Shown in pieces: positions 6,813-13,404 of a stretch of DNA of 16,413 nucleotides (positions are counted from its first letter, which is position 1; each line of letters begins with the position of its first letter). Position numbers and translations under genes: made by a program. The notes beneath the pieces are model-generated. The model was not told the DNA's origin, did no database searches, and worked only from the letters and a program-made list of their open reading frames with translations. The DNA comes from an uncultured Cetobacterium sp. (GTDB lineage Bacteria > Fusobacteriota > Fusobacteriia > Fusobacteriales > Fusobacteriaceae), in NCBI GenBank assembly GCA_900766645.1, contig CAAFWD010000179.1:1-16413 (forward strand), given 5' to 3'.

Positions 6813-8036
6813 TTATTTAGATATTAATTCAACAATTTTTAAAATAACTTCAACAGATTTTCTCATAGATTGAATTGGAATAAACTCAAATTTTCCGTGG
6901 AAGTTATGTCCACCTGTAAATATATTTGGACAAGGAAGACCTTTAAAAGAAAGTCTAGCTCCATCAGTTCCACCTCTAATAGGTTTTATATTTGGAGTAA
7001 CTCCAACTTCTAACATTGCATTTTGAGCAAGTTCAACAATATGATAAACAGGTTCTATCATCTCTCTCATATTGTAATAGCTATCTGTTAAAGTTAGATC
7101 AAATCTAGCTTCTGGATATTTCACTTGAAGATATTTTACAGCATTTTCAATAAGATCCTTTTTAATTAAAAACTTTTCTTTAGAGTGATCTCTGATAATA
7201 TATTTAACTTCACTATTTTCAATAGTTCCTTTAAAATCAGTTAGTAAAAAGAATCCTTCATATCCTTCTGTATATTCAGGTCTTTCTTGAACTGGGAGCA
7301 TAGAGTTTAACTCCATACCTAAAAGCATAGAGTTTATCATTTTATTTTTAGATGCTCCAGGGTGGATATCTCTTCCACTAATTTTAAGACTAGCAGTACA
7401 AGCGTTGAAGTTTTCATATTCTAACTCTCCAATCTCTCCACCGTCAATTGTATAAGCAAACTTAGCTCCAAATTTTTCAACATCAAAAAGATTAGCTCCT
7501 CTTCCAATCTCTTCATCAGGAGTTACACCAATTTTAATATCTCCATGCTCAATATGAGGATTTTCTTTTAAATATTTTAAAGCTGTCATAATCTCTACAA
7601 TACCAGCCTTATCATCTGCTCCTAAAAGAGTTGTTCCGTCAGTAACAATTAGGTCTTGACCAACATAATTTTTTAATTCTGGAAAATCTTTAGTGTCCAT
7701 AATAATATCAAGATCTTTGTTTAATATAATATTTTCTCCAGTGTAGTTTTCAATAATTCTTGGCTTAACATCAGTTCCGTTAAAAGAAGGAGCTGTGTCC
7801 ATATGAGCTATGAAACCAATTGTAGGTATTTCTTTATCTGTATTTTTTGGTAAAGTTCCCATAATATATCCATTTTCATCAAGGGATATATCAACAAGAC
7901 CAATTTTTTCTAAATCTTTTACAATAATTTTTGCTAAATCCCACTGAATCTCAGTACTAGGACAGCTTTTATTTTCCCCGTTAGATGTTGTATCAACTTT
8001 TACATATTCTAAAAATTTCTCAATTAAAAATTCCAT
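6813..8036 (-). CDS. pepT: Tripeptide aminopeptidase (peptidase T)
   Basis: A zinc-dependent M20B exopeptidase that removes the N-terminal residue from tripeptides in the cytoplasm. The 407 residues match PepT. The metal-site residues are all visible: H78 and D80 in AHMDTAP, D141 in GADDKAG, the E175/E176 pair in PDEEIGRGA, D198 in TIDGGEIGE, and H380 in GGHNFHGK near the C-terminus; RGGTDGA in the last quarter is also conserved. The insert between about 205 and 310 is the dimerisation (lid) domain. The start ATG has GGAGG upstream and lies 10 bases after the thioesterase gene. PepT suits an organism that feeds on peptides, as fusobacteria do. Confidence 0.97.
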   Translation of the reverse strand: MEFLIEKFLEYVKVDTTSNGENKSCPSTEIQWDLAKIIVKDLEKIGLVDISLDENGYIMGTLPKNTDKEIPTIGFIAHMDTAPSFNGTDVKPRIIENYTGENIILNKDLDIIMDTKDFPELKNYVGQDLIVTDGTTLLGADDKAGIVEIMTALKYLKENPHIEHGDIKIGVTPDEEIGRGANLFDVEKFGAKFAYTIDGGEIGELEYENFNACTASLKISGRDIHPGASKNKMINSMLLGMELNSMLPVQERPEYTEGYEGFFLLTDFKGTIENSEVKYIIRDHSKEKFLIKKDLIENAVKYLQVKYPEARFDLTLTDSYYNMREMIEPVYHIVELAQNAMLEVGVTPNIKPIRGGTDGARLSFKGLPCPNIFTGGHNFHGKFEFIPIQSMRKSVEVILKIVELISK

Positions 8037-8046
8037 GACCCCTCCG

Positions 8047-8424
8047 CTATTTTTTTAGTTTATTTAAAAATTTTTCAATGTTTATTATAAATCTAGAGTG
8101 ACTTCCTTTTCCAACAATGTCATCTCCACACGTAACAATAATAGAAAAATCAAGTTTTTTTCCATCGATGTTAGTTAATTCAGCAGTACAATTTACTTCA
8201 TCTCCAACTAAATTGGCTTTAAGATGATCTATATTTACAGATATCCCCACAGTGCTATCCTCTGGTCTTAGGTGTTCTTGAACTAGTTTATAGGCTGTAT
8301 TCTCCATAAAAGCTATTAACATAGGTGTTGAAAAAACATCAATTCCACCAGAACCTAGCATAGCAGCAGTTTCATTTTCAGAAACAATTTTACTCTGAGT
8401 AAAAGTCATACCGACATTAAGCAT
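8047..8424 (-). CDS. Hotdog-fold acyl-CoA thioesterase (FlK-like)
   Basis: A 125-residue single hotdog domain. The sequence carries T33 in FSTP, E41 in FMEN and H67 in IDHLKA; the spacings (8 and 26 residues) equal those of the Thr42-Glu50-His76 catalytic set of fluoroacetyl-CoA thioesterase FlK. The family includes many proteins of unknown substrate, and fluoroacetate resistance is not implied by the motif. A short-chain acyl-CoA is the most I can infer. The ATG follows a strong AAAGGAGG (complement of 8432-8439). It is the first gene of the operon with pepT and acyP. An acyl-CoA thioesterase next to an acylphosphatase is suggestive of acyl-group housekeeping, but no direct link is visible. 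Confidence 0.83.
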   Translation of the reverse strand: MLNVGMTFTQSKIVSENETAAMLGSGGIDVFSTPMLIAFMENTAYKLVQEHLRPEDSTVGISVNIDHLKANLVGDEVNCTAELTNIDGKKLDFSIIVTCGDDIVGKGSHSRFIINIEKFLNKLKK

Positions 8425-8489
8425 AATACCCCTCCTTTGATAAAATATATATATAAATTATCATAAAATATCATAAAAAAATAGTATTT

Positions 8490-8518
8490 TTGCATAATAA
8501 TAGAAAATATGTTAAGAT
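8490..8518 (+). promoter_or_regulatory. rsuA: Promoter of rsuA
   Basis: TTGCAT (8490-8495) and TAAGAT (8513-8518) are separated by 17 bases. Transcription would start near 8525. This matters for the start codon: the GGAGAG at 8519-8524 would then lie upstream of the message, leaving AGAGG at 8540-8544 as the ribosome binding site for the TTG at 8552. Confidence 0.55.
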
Positions 8519-8551
8519 GGAGAGTAAAATAAAAAAATGAGAGGTAAAACT

Positions 8552-9238
8552 TTGAGACTGGAGAAATACTTAGTTGAATGTGGAGTAGCAAGTAGAAGAA
8601 AGATAAAGAAAGCTGTTATGGAAGGAAGAGTAACAGTAAATGGAAAAGTTGAGTATAATGATGCTACAGATGTTGAATGGGGAGAAGATATTGTAACTTT
8701 TGATGGAGAAATTCCACAAAAAAAAGAGTTAAAGTATTATATTATGTATAAAGTTGCAGGTTATATAACAGCTATGGAAGATGCAAATAGAAAAACTGTT
8801 GTAGAGTTATTACCAGATTATGTGGATAAAAGATCAGTTTTTCCAGTGGGAAGATTAGATAGAGATACAGAAGGACTATTATTATTTACAAGTGATGGAG
8901 ATTTAAGTCATGTAATGGCTCACCCAAATAATAAAATGGAAAAAACATATTATGTAGAGTTAGATAGACCTATAAATGATGAAGATATAAATGCTTTAGA
9001 AAATGGAGTTATTTTGGATACAGATTATCATGCTCTTCCAGGTAAAGTTGAGTTTCTTACAGAAAAATCTATACATTTAACAATAACAGAGGGAAGATAC
9101 CACCAAGTTAAAAAGATGATAAAGGCAGTTAATAATAAGGTGCTTTATCTTAAAAGAGTTAGATTTGGAAATTTAACTTTAGAGGGAATGGAACTTGGAG
9201 ATGTGAGAGAGATAAAAAGAGAAGATATTCTACTATAA
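8552..9238 (+). CDS. rsuA: 16S rRNA pseudouridine synthase RsuA family
   Basis: Converts a uridine of the small-subunit rRNA (U516 in E. coli) to pseudouridine. From the TTG start it has 228 residues: an N-terminal S4 RNA-binding domain (RLEKYLVECGVASRRK at 2-17, to about 50), then the catalytic domain with VGRLDRDTEGLLLF, where D103 is the expected nucleophile, and the EGRYHQVKKM motif typical of RsuA. I prefer TTG 8552 because AGAGG lies seven bases upstream, family members begin at RLEKYL, and the predicted promoter would leave an ATG at 8537 with almost no leader. That ATG, which adds five residues, is the alternative. RluB/RluE/RluF relatives share the fold, so the exact target uridine is inferred. 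It is divergent from the thioesterase operon. Confidence 0.92.
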   Translation: MRLEKYLVECGVASRRKIKKAVMEGRVTVNGKVEYNDATDVEWGEDIVTFDGEIPQKKELKYYIMYKVAGYITAMEDANRKTVVELLPDYVDKRSVFPVGRLDRDTEGLLLFTSDGDLSHVMAHPNNKMEKTYYVELDRPINDEDINALENGVILDTDYHALPGKVEFLTEKSIHLTITEGRYHQVKKMIKAVNNKVLYLKRVRFGNLTLEGMELGDVREIKREDILL

Positions 9239-9419
9239 TGCATTGCAATAGTTTTTAAGGGTATATCAAGCTCTTAAAACAGATTTTAAAATAGGGGTAT
9301 AATTATACTAAAGGTGATTATAAAAAGATTTTAAAGGGCATTTTACATGTATTGCAAAATAACAATTATTGAAAAAAAGCTAAAAATTAAAGTAAAATAT
9401 ATAAAAAAAAGTAAAAAAT
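9239..9419. other. Intergenic region without recognisable gene
   Basis: This very AT-rich stretch lies between the converging rsuA and the minus-strand 202-residue gene. I find no convincing ORF. A weak inverted repeat, TTTTAAG (9253-9259) with CTTAAAA (9273-9279), lies just behind rsuA but has no T-tract. The word ATTGCAA occurs at both ends (about 9242 and 9351), and AGATTTTAAA occurs twice (about 9281 and 9328). Confidence 0.5.
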
Positions 9420-9464
9420 AAAGCTACATAGTACAAATACTCAGTATTGTCATATGTAGCTTTA
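9419..9464. terminator. Long hairpin, probable bidirectional terminator
   Basis: TAAAGCTACATA (9419-9430) pairs perfectly with TATGTAGCTTTA (9453-9464), and the enclosed bases continue the hairpin through ATAC (9437-9440) with GTAT (9444-9447). It ends the minus-strand gene at 9479, for which the T-rich complement of 9401-9419 is a good tract, and may also stop rsuA. Confidence 0.75.
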
Positions 9465-9478
9465 AATTTTCTTGAATA

Positions 9479-10087
9479 TTACTCTTCATCATTAAAGAAG
9501 ATATGATTTAAAATCATAGAGATATCAGCAGCACTGCACTCTATAATATGTACTAAAGTGTCATTTCCATCATCATCTCTAACATTCAAGAATATTCTTT
9601 CATCTTTTAAAATAAGGTGAGTAACTACTCCTTCAACAAGAACAAATTTTCCAGTAGCTCCCGAAATAGCTAAAACATCAAATGAATGATCTAAGATTTC
9701 AAATGATTCACTTTTAGAATCTTCTAAAAACTCTTTTGAATACTCCTCAGCTTTAGCATAAAAGTTTTCTAAAATTTTGATATATTTTTCTTGGCTTGTT
9801 AAAGCATCAGCTAAAGCGGCTAAAGAAAAAGGATGAAAAATCTCTTCAACAGCATATGGTGTTGCTAATCCTTTAGAATTTTTAATATATATTTCAATCC
9901 CATCTTGACCACTTTTAATAGTTTCTATAATAGGAGTATTACTACCATCTAAATAATCAATAGCATCAATTCCCAATTTCCCAACAGAAAGTTTTTTTAC
10001 TTTTTCTTTTTTTAAAACATTTTCAATATCATTTTCAATACTTTCAAAAAAGTTTGTTATAAATTCATTGAAAAAATTATTATTCAT
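9479..10087 (-). CDS. Hypothetical protein, 202 residues
   Basis: I do not recognise this protein. It is soluble and acidic, with no signal peptide or membrane segment. The N-terminal 35 residues look helical (NEFITNFFESIENDIENVLKK), a mixed middle part follows, and a helical acidic stretch spans about 98-126. The last 60 residues alternate strands (KFVLVEGVVTHLIL, ERIFLNVRDDDGN, TLVHII) and end in a helix and NDEE; the strand-GVV-strand-DDDGN pattern is reminiscent of an OB fold, which is speculation. AAGGTGG lies before the ATG and a TATAAT -10 box (complement of 10112-10117) lies in the gap. It follows the EamA gene after 50 bases on the same strand with no terminator between, so it can be co-transcribed with it. 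Confidence 0.8.
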   Translation of the reverse strand: MNNNFFNEFITNFFESIENDIENVLKKEKVKKLSVGKLGIDAIDYLDGSNTPIIETIKSGQDGIEIYIKNSKGLATPYAVEEIFHPFSLAALADALTSQEKYIKILENFYAKAEEYSKEFLEDSKSESFEILDHSFDVLAISGATGKFVLVEGVVTHLILKDERIFLNVRDDDGNDTLVHIIECSAADISMILNHIFFNDEE

Positions 10088-10137
10088 ATATCAAACCACC
10101 TTTTTATTTAAATTATAAACTACTTTACAAAAAAATT

Positions 10138-11031
10138 CTATTTAATCTTGCTTTTTATTGTTAAAATAACTCCACTTAAAATTATAAGAGTTGCAATTAG
10201 TTTTTGATAAGTTATAACTTCACCAAGAATAGCCCAAGCTAATACAGTAGAAAAAACTGGAGTAAGATTTATATAAAGAGATGTTTTTACAGGGCCAATT
10301 CTTTGAACAGAGATCTGTTGTATTAAATAGGCAAATACAGATGAGAAAATAGACATATAAAGTAAGCTACTCCATCCTAAAAAAGTTGTATTTTTTAAGT
10401 ATGTCATTGGATTTTCATAAATTACAACTGGAAGTAAAACTAGTGCACAAACTAAAAAAACATAAGTTGTGAGAATAAAAGGATCAACTCTTTTCAAAAC
10501 ATTTTTTAAAATTATAAAATATACAGAGAAACAAAGAACAGCACAAAGCATAAGAATATCTCCTAAATTAAAAGAGAGATTTTTTAAAATAGAAAGAGAT
10601 CCATTGGTAATTAAAAAAATAACTCCTATAAAAGAAAGTAAAATTCCAACAATTGTATTTTTATTTATTTTTTCTTTTAAAAAGAAATAGGCAAAAATAG
10701 TTGTAAAAACGGGATTGGTAGCAGCAATTAAAGATGTATTAGTTGAAGATGTAAATTTAAGTGCTGAAAAAAAGAAAAGATGATAGCCAACCATACCTAA
10801 TAGAGAAAGAACTATAACATAAGGGATTTCTTTTTTTGGAATGAAAATTTGTCTTTTTTGAAGAATTAAAACTCCTAAAAGCAAAACTCCAGCAATTAGA
10901 AATCTGAAAAATGTTAAAGAAAAGACAGGAAACTCTGCAATAGAAAATTTTCCAGCAATAAAAGCACCAGAAAAGAAAAGAGTAGCCAAGACCATGATGT
11001 TGTCATAGAAAAATTTTTTTATTGTATTCAA
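10138..11031 (-). CDS. EamA-type (DMT superfamily) transporter
   Basis: An inner-membrane protein with ten expected hydrophobic helices arranged as two EamA repeats (about 8-140 and 150-290). Motifs include LFFSGAFIAGKF near the N-terminus, the SSTNTSLIAATNPVFT segment and FLKEKINK in the first repeat, and the matching GPVKTSLYINLTPVFST and LGEVITYQK in the second. Members mostly export amino acids or other metabolites; the substrate is not predictable here. I start at TTG 11031, giving 297 residues, the usual family length, with AGGGGGA ending six bases upstream. The frame is open to an ATG at 11193, but those 54 extra residues would be atypical, would lack a ribosome binding site and would overlap the divergent rlmA gene. 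Confidence 0.9.
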   Translation of the reverse strand: MNTIKKFFYDNIMVLATLFFSGAFIAGKFSIAEFPVFSLTFFRFLIAGVLLLGVLILQKRQIFIPKKEIPYVIVLSLLGMVGYHLFFFSALKFTSSTNTSLIAATNPVFTTIFAYFFLKEKINKNTIVGILLSFIGVIFLITNGSLSILKNLSFNLGDILMLCAVLCFSVYFIILKNVLKRVDPFILTTYVFLVCALVLLPVVIYENPMTYLKNTTFLGWSSLLYMSIFSSVFAYLIQQISVQRIGPVKTSLYINLTPVFSTVLAWAILGEVITYQKLIATLIILSGVILTIKSKIK

Positions 11032-11062
11032 CGTATGTCCCCCTATAAAATATTTTCTTAAG

Positions 11063-11089
11063 ATTATATCATAAAGATTGTGATATAAT
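11063..11089. promoter_or_regulatory. Face-to-face divergent promoters in an inverted repeat
   Basis: ATTATATCA (11063-11071) and TGATATAAT (11081-11089) form a perfect nine-base inverted repeat. Each arm read in its own direction is an extended -10 element (TGATATAAT). The right arm would serve rlmA and the left arm the EamA gene. Each -10 lies where the -35 of the other would be, so the two promoters overlap fully. Confidence 0.6.
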
Positions 11090-11121
11090 ATATAGAATAA
11101 AAAATTAGTGAGGTATGAATA

Positions 11122-11946
11122 ATGATAATTTGTCCTGTTTGTAAAAAAGAGATGAAAAAAATAGATAGAAAATATATTTGTGAAAGTAATCATAATTATG
11201 ATATTTCAAAATATGGTCATGTGAACTTATTACTTTCTAATCAAAAAAATAGTAAGATTCCAGGGGATAGTAAAGAGATGGTTTTAAGTAGAAAAAACTA
11301 TTTAGAAAAAGGTTACTACCAAGGAATATCAGATGCGGTAAATTCGGTTATAGAAAAGAATCTTTTTGGAAAAAAAGAGGTAAGTCTTCTTGATATTGGA
11401 TGTGGAGAAGGATATTATACAAATAGAATGAAAAAACACCTAAATAGTTTAGGGGTTAAAAGTGAAATAGTAGGAATAGATATATCTAAAGAAGCGGTAA
11501 TATCTGCTGCTAAAACATATAAGGATATAGATTGGATAGTTGCAAGTGCAAGTTCTCTTCCTATAAAAGATGAATCGCTAGATTTTATAATTTGTATGTT
11601 TGCAAAAATTATTCCTGAAGAAAAAATGAGAACTTTAAAAAAGGGTGGCAAATTAATAGTAGTTTCGACAGGTGATGAGCATTTATTACAACTTAAAGAG
11701 GTTGTATATGATCAGGTAAGAATAGATCATTATTCTCCAGTGGAAGATCTAAAAATATTTGAGCATATAGGTACTGTAAATGAAAAATATATAGTGGAAA
11801 TAATGGAAAGTGAAAGTATAGAAAATCTATTTAATATGACTCCTTATAGATGGAGAAGTCCTCAAAAAGGAGTAGAGAAATTGTTTGCATTAGATACTCT
11901 AGAAACTACAGTAGAGATTAATATAGATATTTTTGAAAAAAAATAA
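11122..11946 (+). CDS. rlmA: 23S rRNA (guanine-N1)-methyltransferase RlmA
   Basis: Methylates N1 of a guanine in helix 35 of 23S rRNA (G745 in RlmA-I, G748 in RlmA-II) using S-adenosylmethionine. The 274 residues match the family. The N-terminal zinc knuckle is C4-X2-C7-X12-C20-X3-H24, followed by the conserved YDISKYGHVNLLL (26-38) and a GDSKEMVLSRKNYLEKGYY region. The SAM-binding motif I is LLDIGCGEG (89-97), and motif IV-like FIICMFA and KKGGKLIVV follow. GTGAGGT (11108-11114) lies seven bases before the ATG. It is divergent from the EamA exporter. I cannot tell from sequence whether it methylates the G745 or G748 position; in the latter case it could affect macrolide (tylosin) sensitivity. 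Confidence 0.93.
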   Translation: MIICPVCKKEMKKIDRKYICESNHNYDISKYGHVNLLLSNQKNSKIPGDSKEMVLSRKNYLEKGYYQGISDAVNSVIEKNLFGKKEVSLLDIGCGEGYYTNRMKKHLNSLGVKSEIVGIDISKEAVISAAKTYKDIDWIVASASSLPIKDESLDFIICMFAKIIPEEKMRTLKKGGKLIVVSTGDEHLLQLKEVVYDQVRIDHYSPVEDLKIFEHIGTVNEKYIVEIMESESIENLFNMTPYRWRSPQKGVEKLFALDTLETTVEINIDIFEKK

Positions 11947-12067
11947 ATAAATTAAAACTTTTTTTTAAGTCACTTCGTCAAAAAAGTAACTAAAGGATAA
12001 TGAGATTCTTTAGTTTTACATGAAAAAAACTTTGTACTTATAAGAGTATTATTTAATCCCCCCCTGT
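11947..12067 (+). other. Hairpin-rich non-coding stretch downstream of rlmA
   Basis: Two inverted repeats follow the rlmA stop. ACTTTTTT (about 11957-11964) with AAAAAAGT (11980-11987) encloses a short loop, and AACTAAAGGAT (11988-11998) pairs with ATTCTTTAGTT (12005-12015, one G-T pair). Neither has a clean T-tract. A run of seven C (12058-12064) precedes the strong terminator. No credible ORF is present. Confidence 0.5.
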
Positions 12068-12108
12068 AGAAGGTCCTCTATCCCCCCAGAGGGCCTTCTC
12101 TTTTTTTT
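12068..12108 (+). terminator. Strong intrinsic terminator after rlmA
   Basis: AGAAGGTCCTCT (12068-12079) pairs with AGAGGGCCTTCT (12088-12099) with one G-T pair, around a loop containing six C, followed by eight T (12101-12108). A 12-pair stem this rich in G and C is exceptional for the window. Confidence 0.92.
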
Positions 12109-12111
12109 GAG

Positions 12112-12144
12112 CTTCCATTATATGATATGGAAGTATTTTTTTTT
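12112..12144 (+). terminator. Second tandem terminator
   Basis: CTTCCAT (12112-12118) pairs with ATGGAAG (12127-12133) around an eight-base loop and is followed by a nine-base T run. It begins four bases after the T-tract of the previous terminator and ends before the promoter of the next gene. Confidence 0.75.
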
Positions 12145-12158
12145 GGAAATATATATTG

Positions 12159-12164
12159 TATAAT
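12159..12164 (+). promoter_or_regulatory. -10 box of the MFS-dnaE transcription unit
   Basis: A perfect TATAAT preceded by TTG. No good -35 is seen at 17 bases; only the T run of the terminator occupies that position. It predicts a leader of about 25 bases to the ATG at 12196. Confidence 0.5.
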
Positions 12165-12195
12165 AGTAACAAGACACATTTTCAGGGGGAGAAAA

Positions 12196-13389
12196 ATGTT
12201 AAAAATAGATCGTCAGAAGTATAATGATGAGATTCTAAAGATAATTACTATAAATCTAATTATATCCACAATAATGCTAGGCGTTTATAATGTATTTACA
12301 GGAATTCATATTAAAAATTTAGGATATGGAGAGGTAGTTGTCGGACAAGTTTTATCAATTAGTAGTATATCAATTGCTTTTGGAGCTATGTTTAATGCAT
12401 ATTTAAGTAAGAAGATGGGATTTAAAAAAGGAATTAAATTAGGGTTTTTATTAATGATATTAGGAATAATAGGGGTTGGAATTTTAACTGATAGTTTTTT
12501 AATAAAGATTTTTTCAGGAATTATGGGATTTGGATATGGATTTCCGTTTTCTTCAATAGGAGTTTTTTTAATAGAAAATAGTGAACCGAAAAATAGAGTA
12601 AGTGTATTTAGTACTAACTTCGTTATTCAAAGTTTAGGAATGGTTGGAGGAAGTTATTTTGCAGGAAAATTAATTAAAATTTTTGGGAAAGTTTTTGCAG
12701 CGGATAAAGCGATATCTTTAGTTTATATAATGTGCGCTATGGTAATAATTTTAGGATATTTTCCAATATCTAAATTAAAAGATTTACAGAGTAGTGATAA
12801 AAGTAAAAGTAAGGATTTTTTTAAGAGTTTTAAAGAGGTTTTAAGTGGAAAATCTTTGAAATTTGTAATGTATAATACTGTAATTGGGTTTGGAGCAGGG
12901 TTAGTTATTCCATTTTTTAGTGTTTATTTAAAATTTTCAATGAATATAGATAATGAAAAAGTTGGAATAATAATGGGTCTTTCTCAGCTAGGGCTTGTTA
13001 TAGGCGGTTTATTAGTTCCGCACCTTTCTAAAATATTAGGAAGAGAAAATACTGTAATAATATGTCAGTTACTGTCAATTCCATTTTTGATTTCAATAGC
13101 ATTTCCACAGGGGATATATATCATAGCTATATCTTTTTTATTAAGATCAACTCTTATGAATCTGAATCAACCGTTGATTCAAAATATAGCATTAGAGACA
13201 GTTGATTATGAAAATAGAGCTTTAATGAATAGTATAGTGTCCATGAGTTCAAATGCAACAAGAGCAATAAGTGTAATAATAGGTGGTTATATGATGGAGA
13301 ATATATCTTATAATAGCCCATATTATATAACCGTTATATTGTACTTATCAGGGACATTTATATTTTATAAAAATTTTAAAAAAAGTTAG
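12196..13389 (+). CDS. MFS transporter
   Basis: A 397-residue inner-membrane protein with about 12 hydrophobic helices in two halves, split by a polar, lysine- and serine-rich loop at about 190-210 (LQSSDKSKSKDFF). The AYLSKKMGFKKGIKLG stretch between helices 2 and 3 is the family's conserved basic loop (motif A region), and an equivalent SKILGRENT loop appears in the second half. This identifies a major facilitator superfamily member; the substrate cannot be read from sequence. I chose ATG 12196 because AGGGGGAG (12184-12191) precedes it at the right distance. The frame is open to an ATG at 12127, but that codon lies inside a terminator stem and upstream of the -10 box. dnaE follows after 15 bases with no terminator, so the two are probably co-transcribed. 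Confidence 0.9.
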   Translation: MLKIDRQKYNDEILKIITINLIISTIMLGVYNVFTGIHIKNLGYGEVVVGQVLSISSISIAFGAMFNAYLSKKMGFKKGIKLGFLLMILGIIGVGILTDSFLIKIFSGIMGFGYGFPFSSIGVFLIENSEPKNRVSVFSTNFVIQSLGMVGGSYFAGKLIKIFGKVFAADKAISLVYIMCAMVIILGYFPISKLKDLQSSDKSKSKDFFKSFKEVLSGKSLKFVMYNTVIGFGAGLVIPFFSVYLKFSMNIDNEKVGIIMGLSQLGLVIGGLLVPHLSKILGRENTVIICQLLSIPFLISIAFPQGIYIIAISFLLRSTLMNLNQPLIQNIALETVDYENRALMNSIVSMSSNATRAISVIIGGYMMENISYNSPYYITVILYLSGTFIFYKNFKKS

Positions 13390-13404
13390 CCATTAGGAGG
13401 TAGT

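Noticed and set aside
9242..9360. CRISPR-like or phage attachment repeats (ATTGCAA, AGATTTTAAA)
   Set aside because: Only two short AT-rich copies each, with no regular spacing and no integrase, so chance is sufficient.
9239..9419. Small gene between rsuA and the 202-residue gene
   Set aside because: No frame combines a start, ribosome binding site and reasonable length; stops are frequent in all frames.
11032..11193. 54-codon N-terminal extension of the EamA protein
   Set aside because: It has no ribosome binding site, overlaps the start of the divergent rlmA gene and its promoter, and would make the protein longer than its family.
12000..12023. Tiny ORF MRFFSFT with a purine-rich stretch before it, as a phenylalanine leader peptide
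   Set aside because: AAAGGA is only two bases from the ATG, the ORF sits inside a hairpin, and the downstream genes (MFS transporter, dnaE) have no link to phenylalanine.
12127..12195. 23-codon N-terminal extension of the MFS protein
   Set aside because: The ATG lies in the 3' arm of a terminator and upstream of the TATAAT box.
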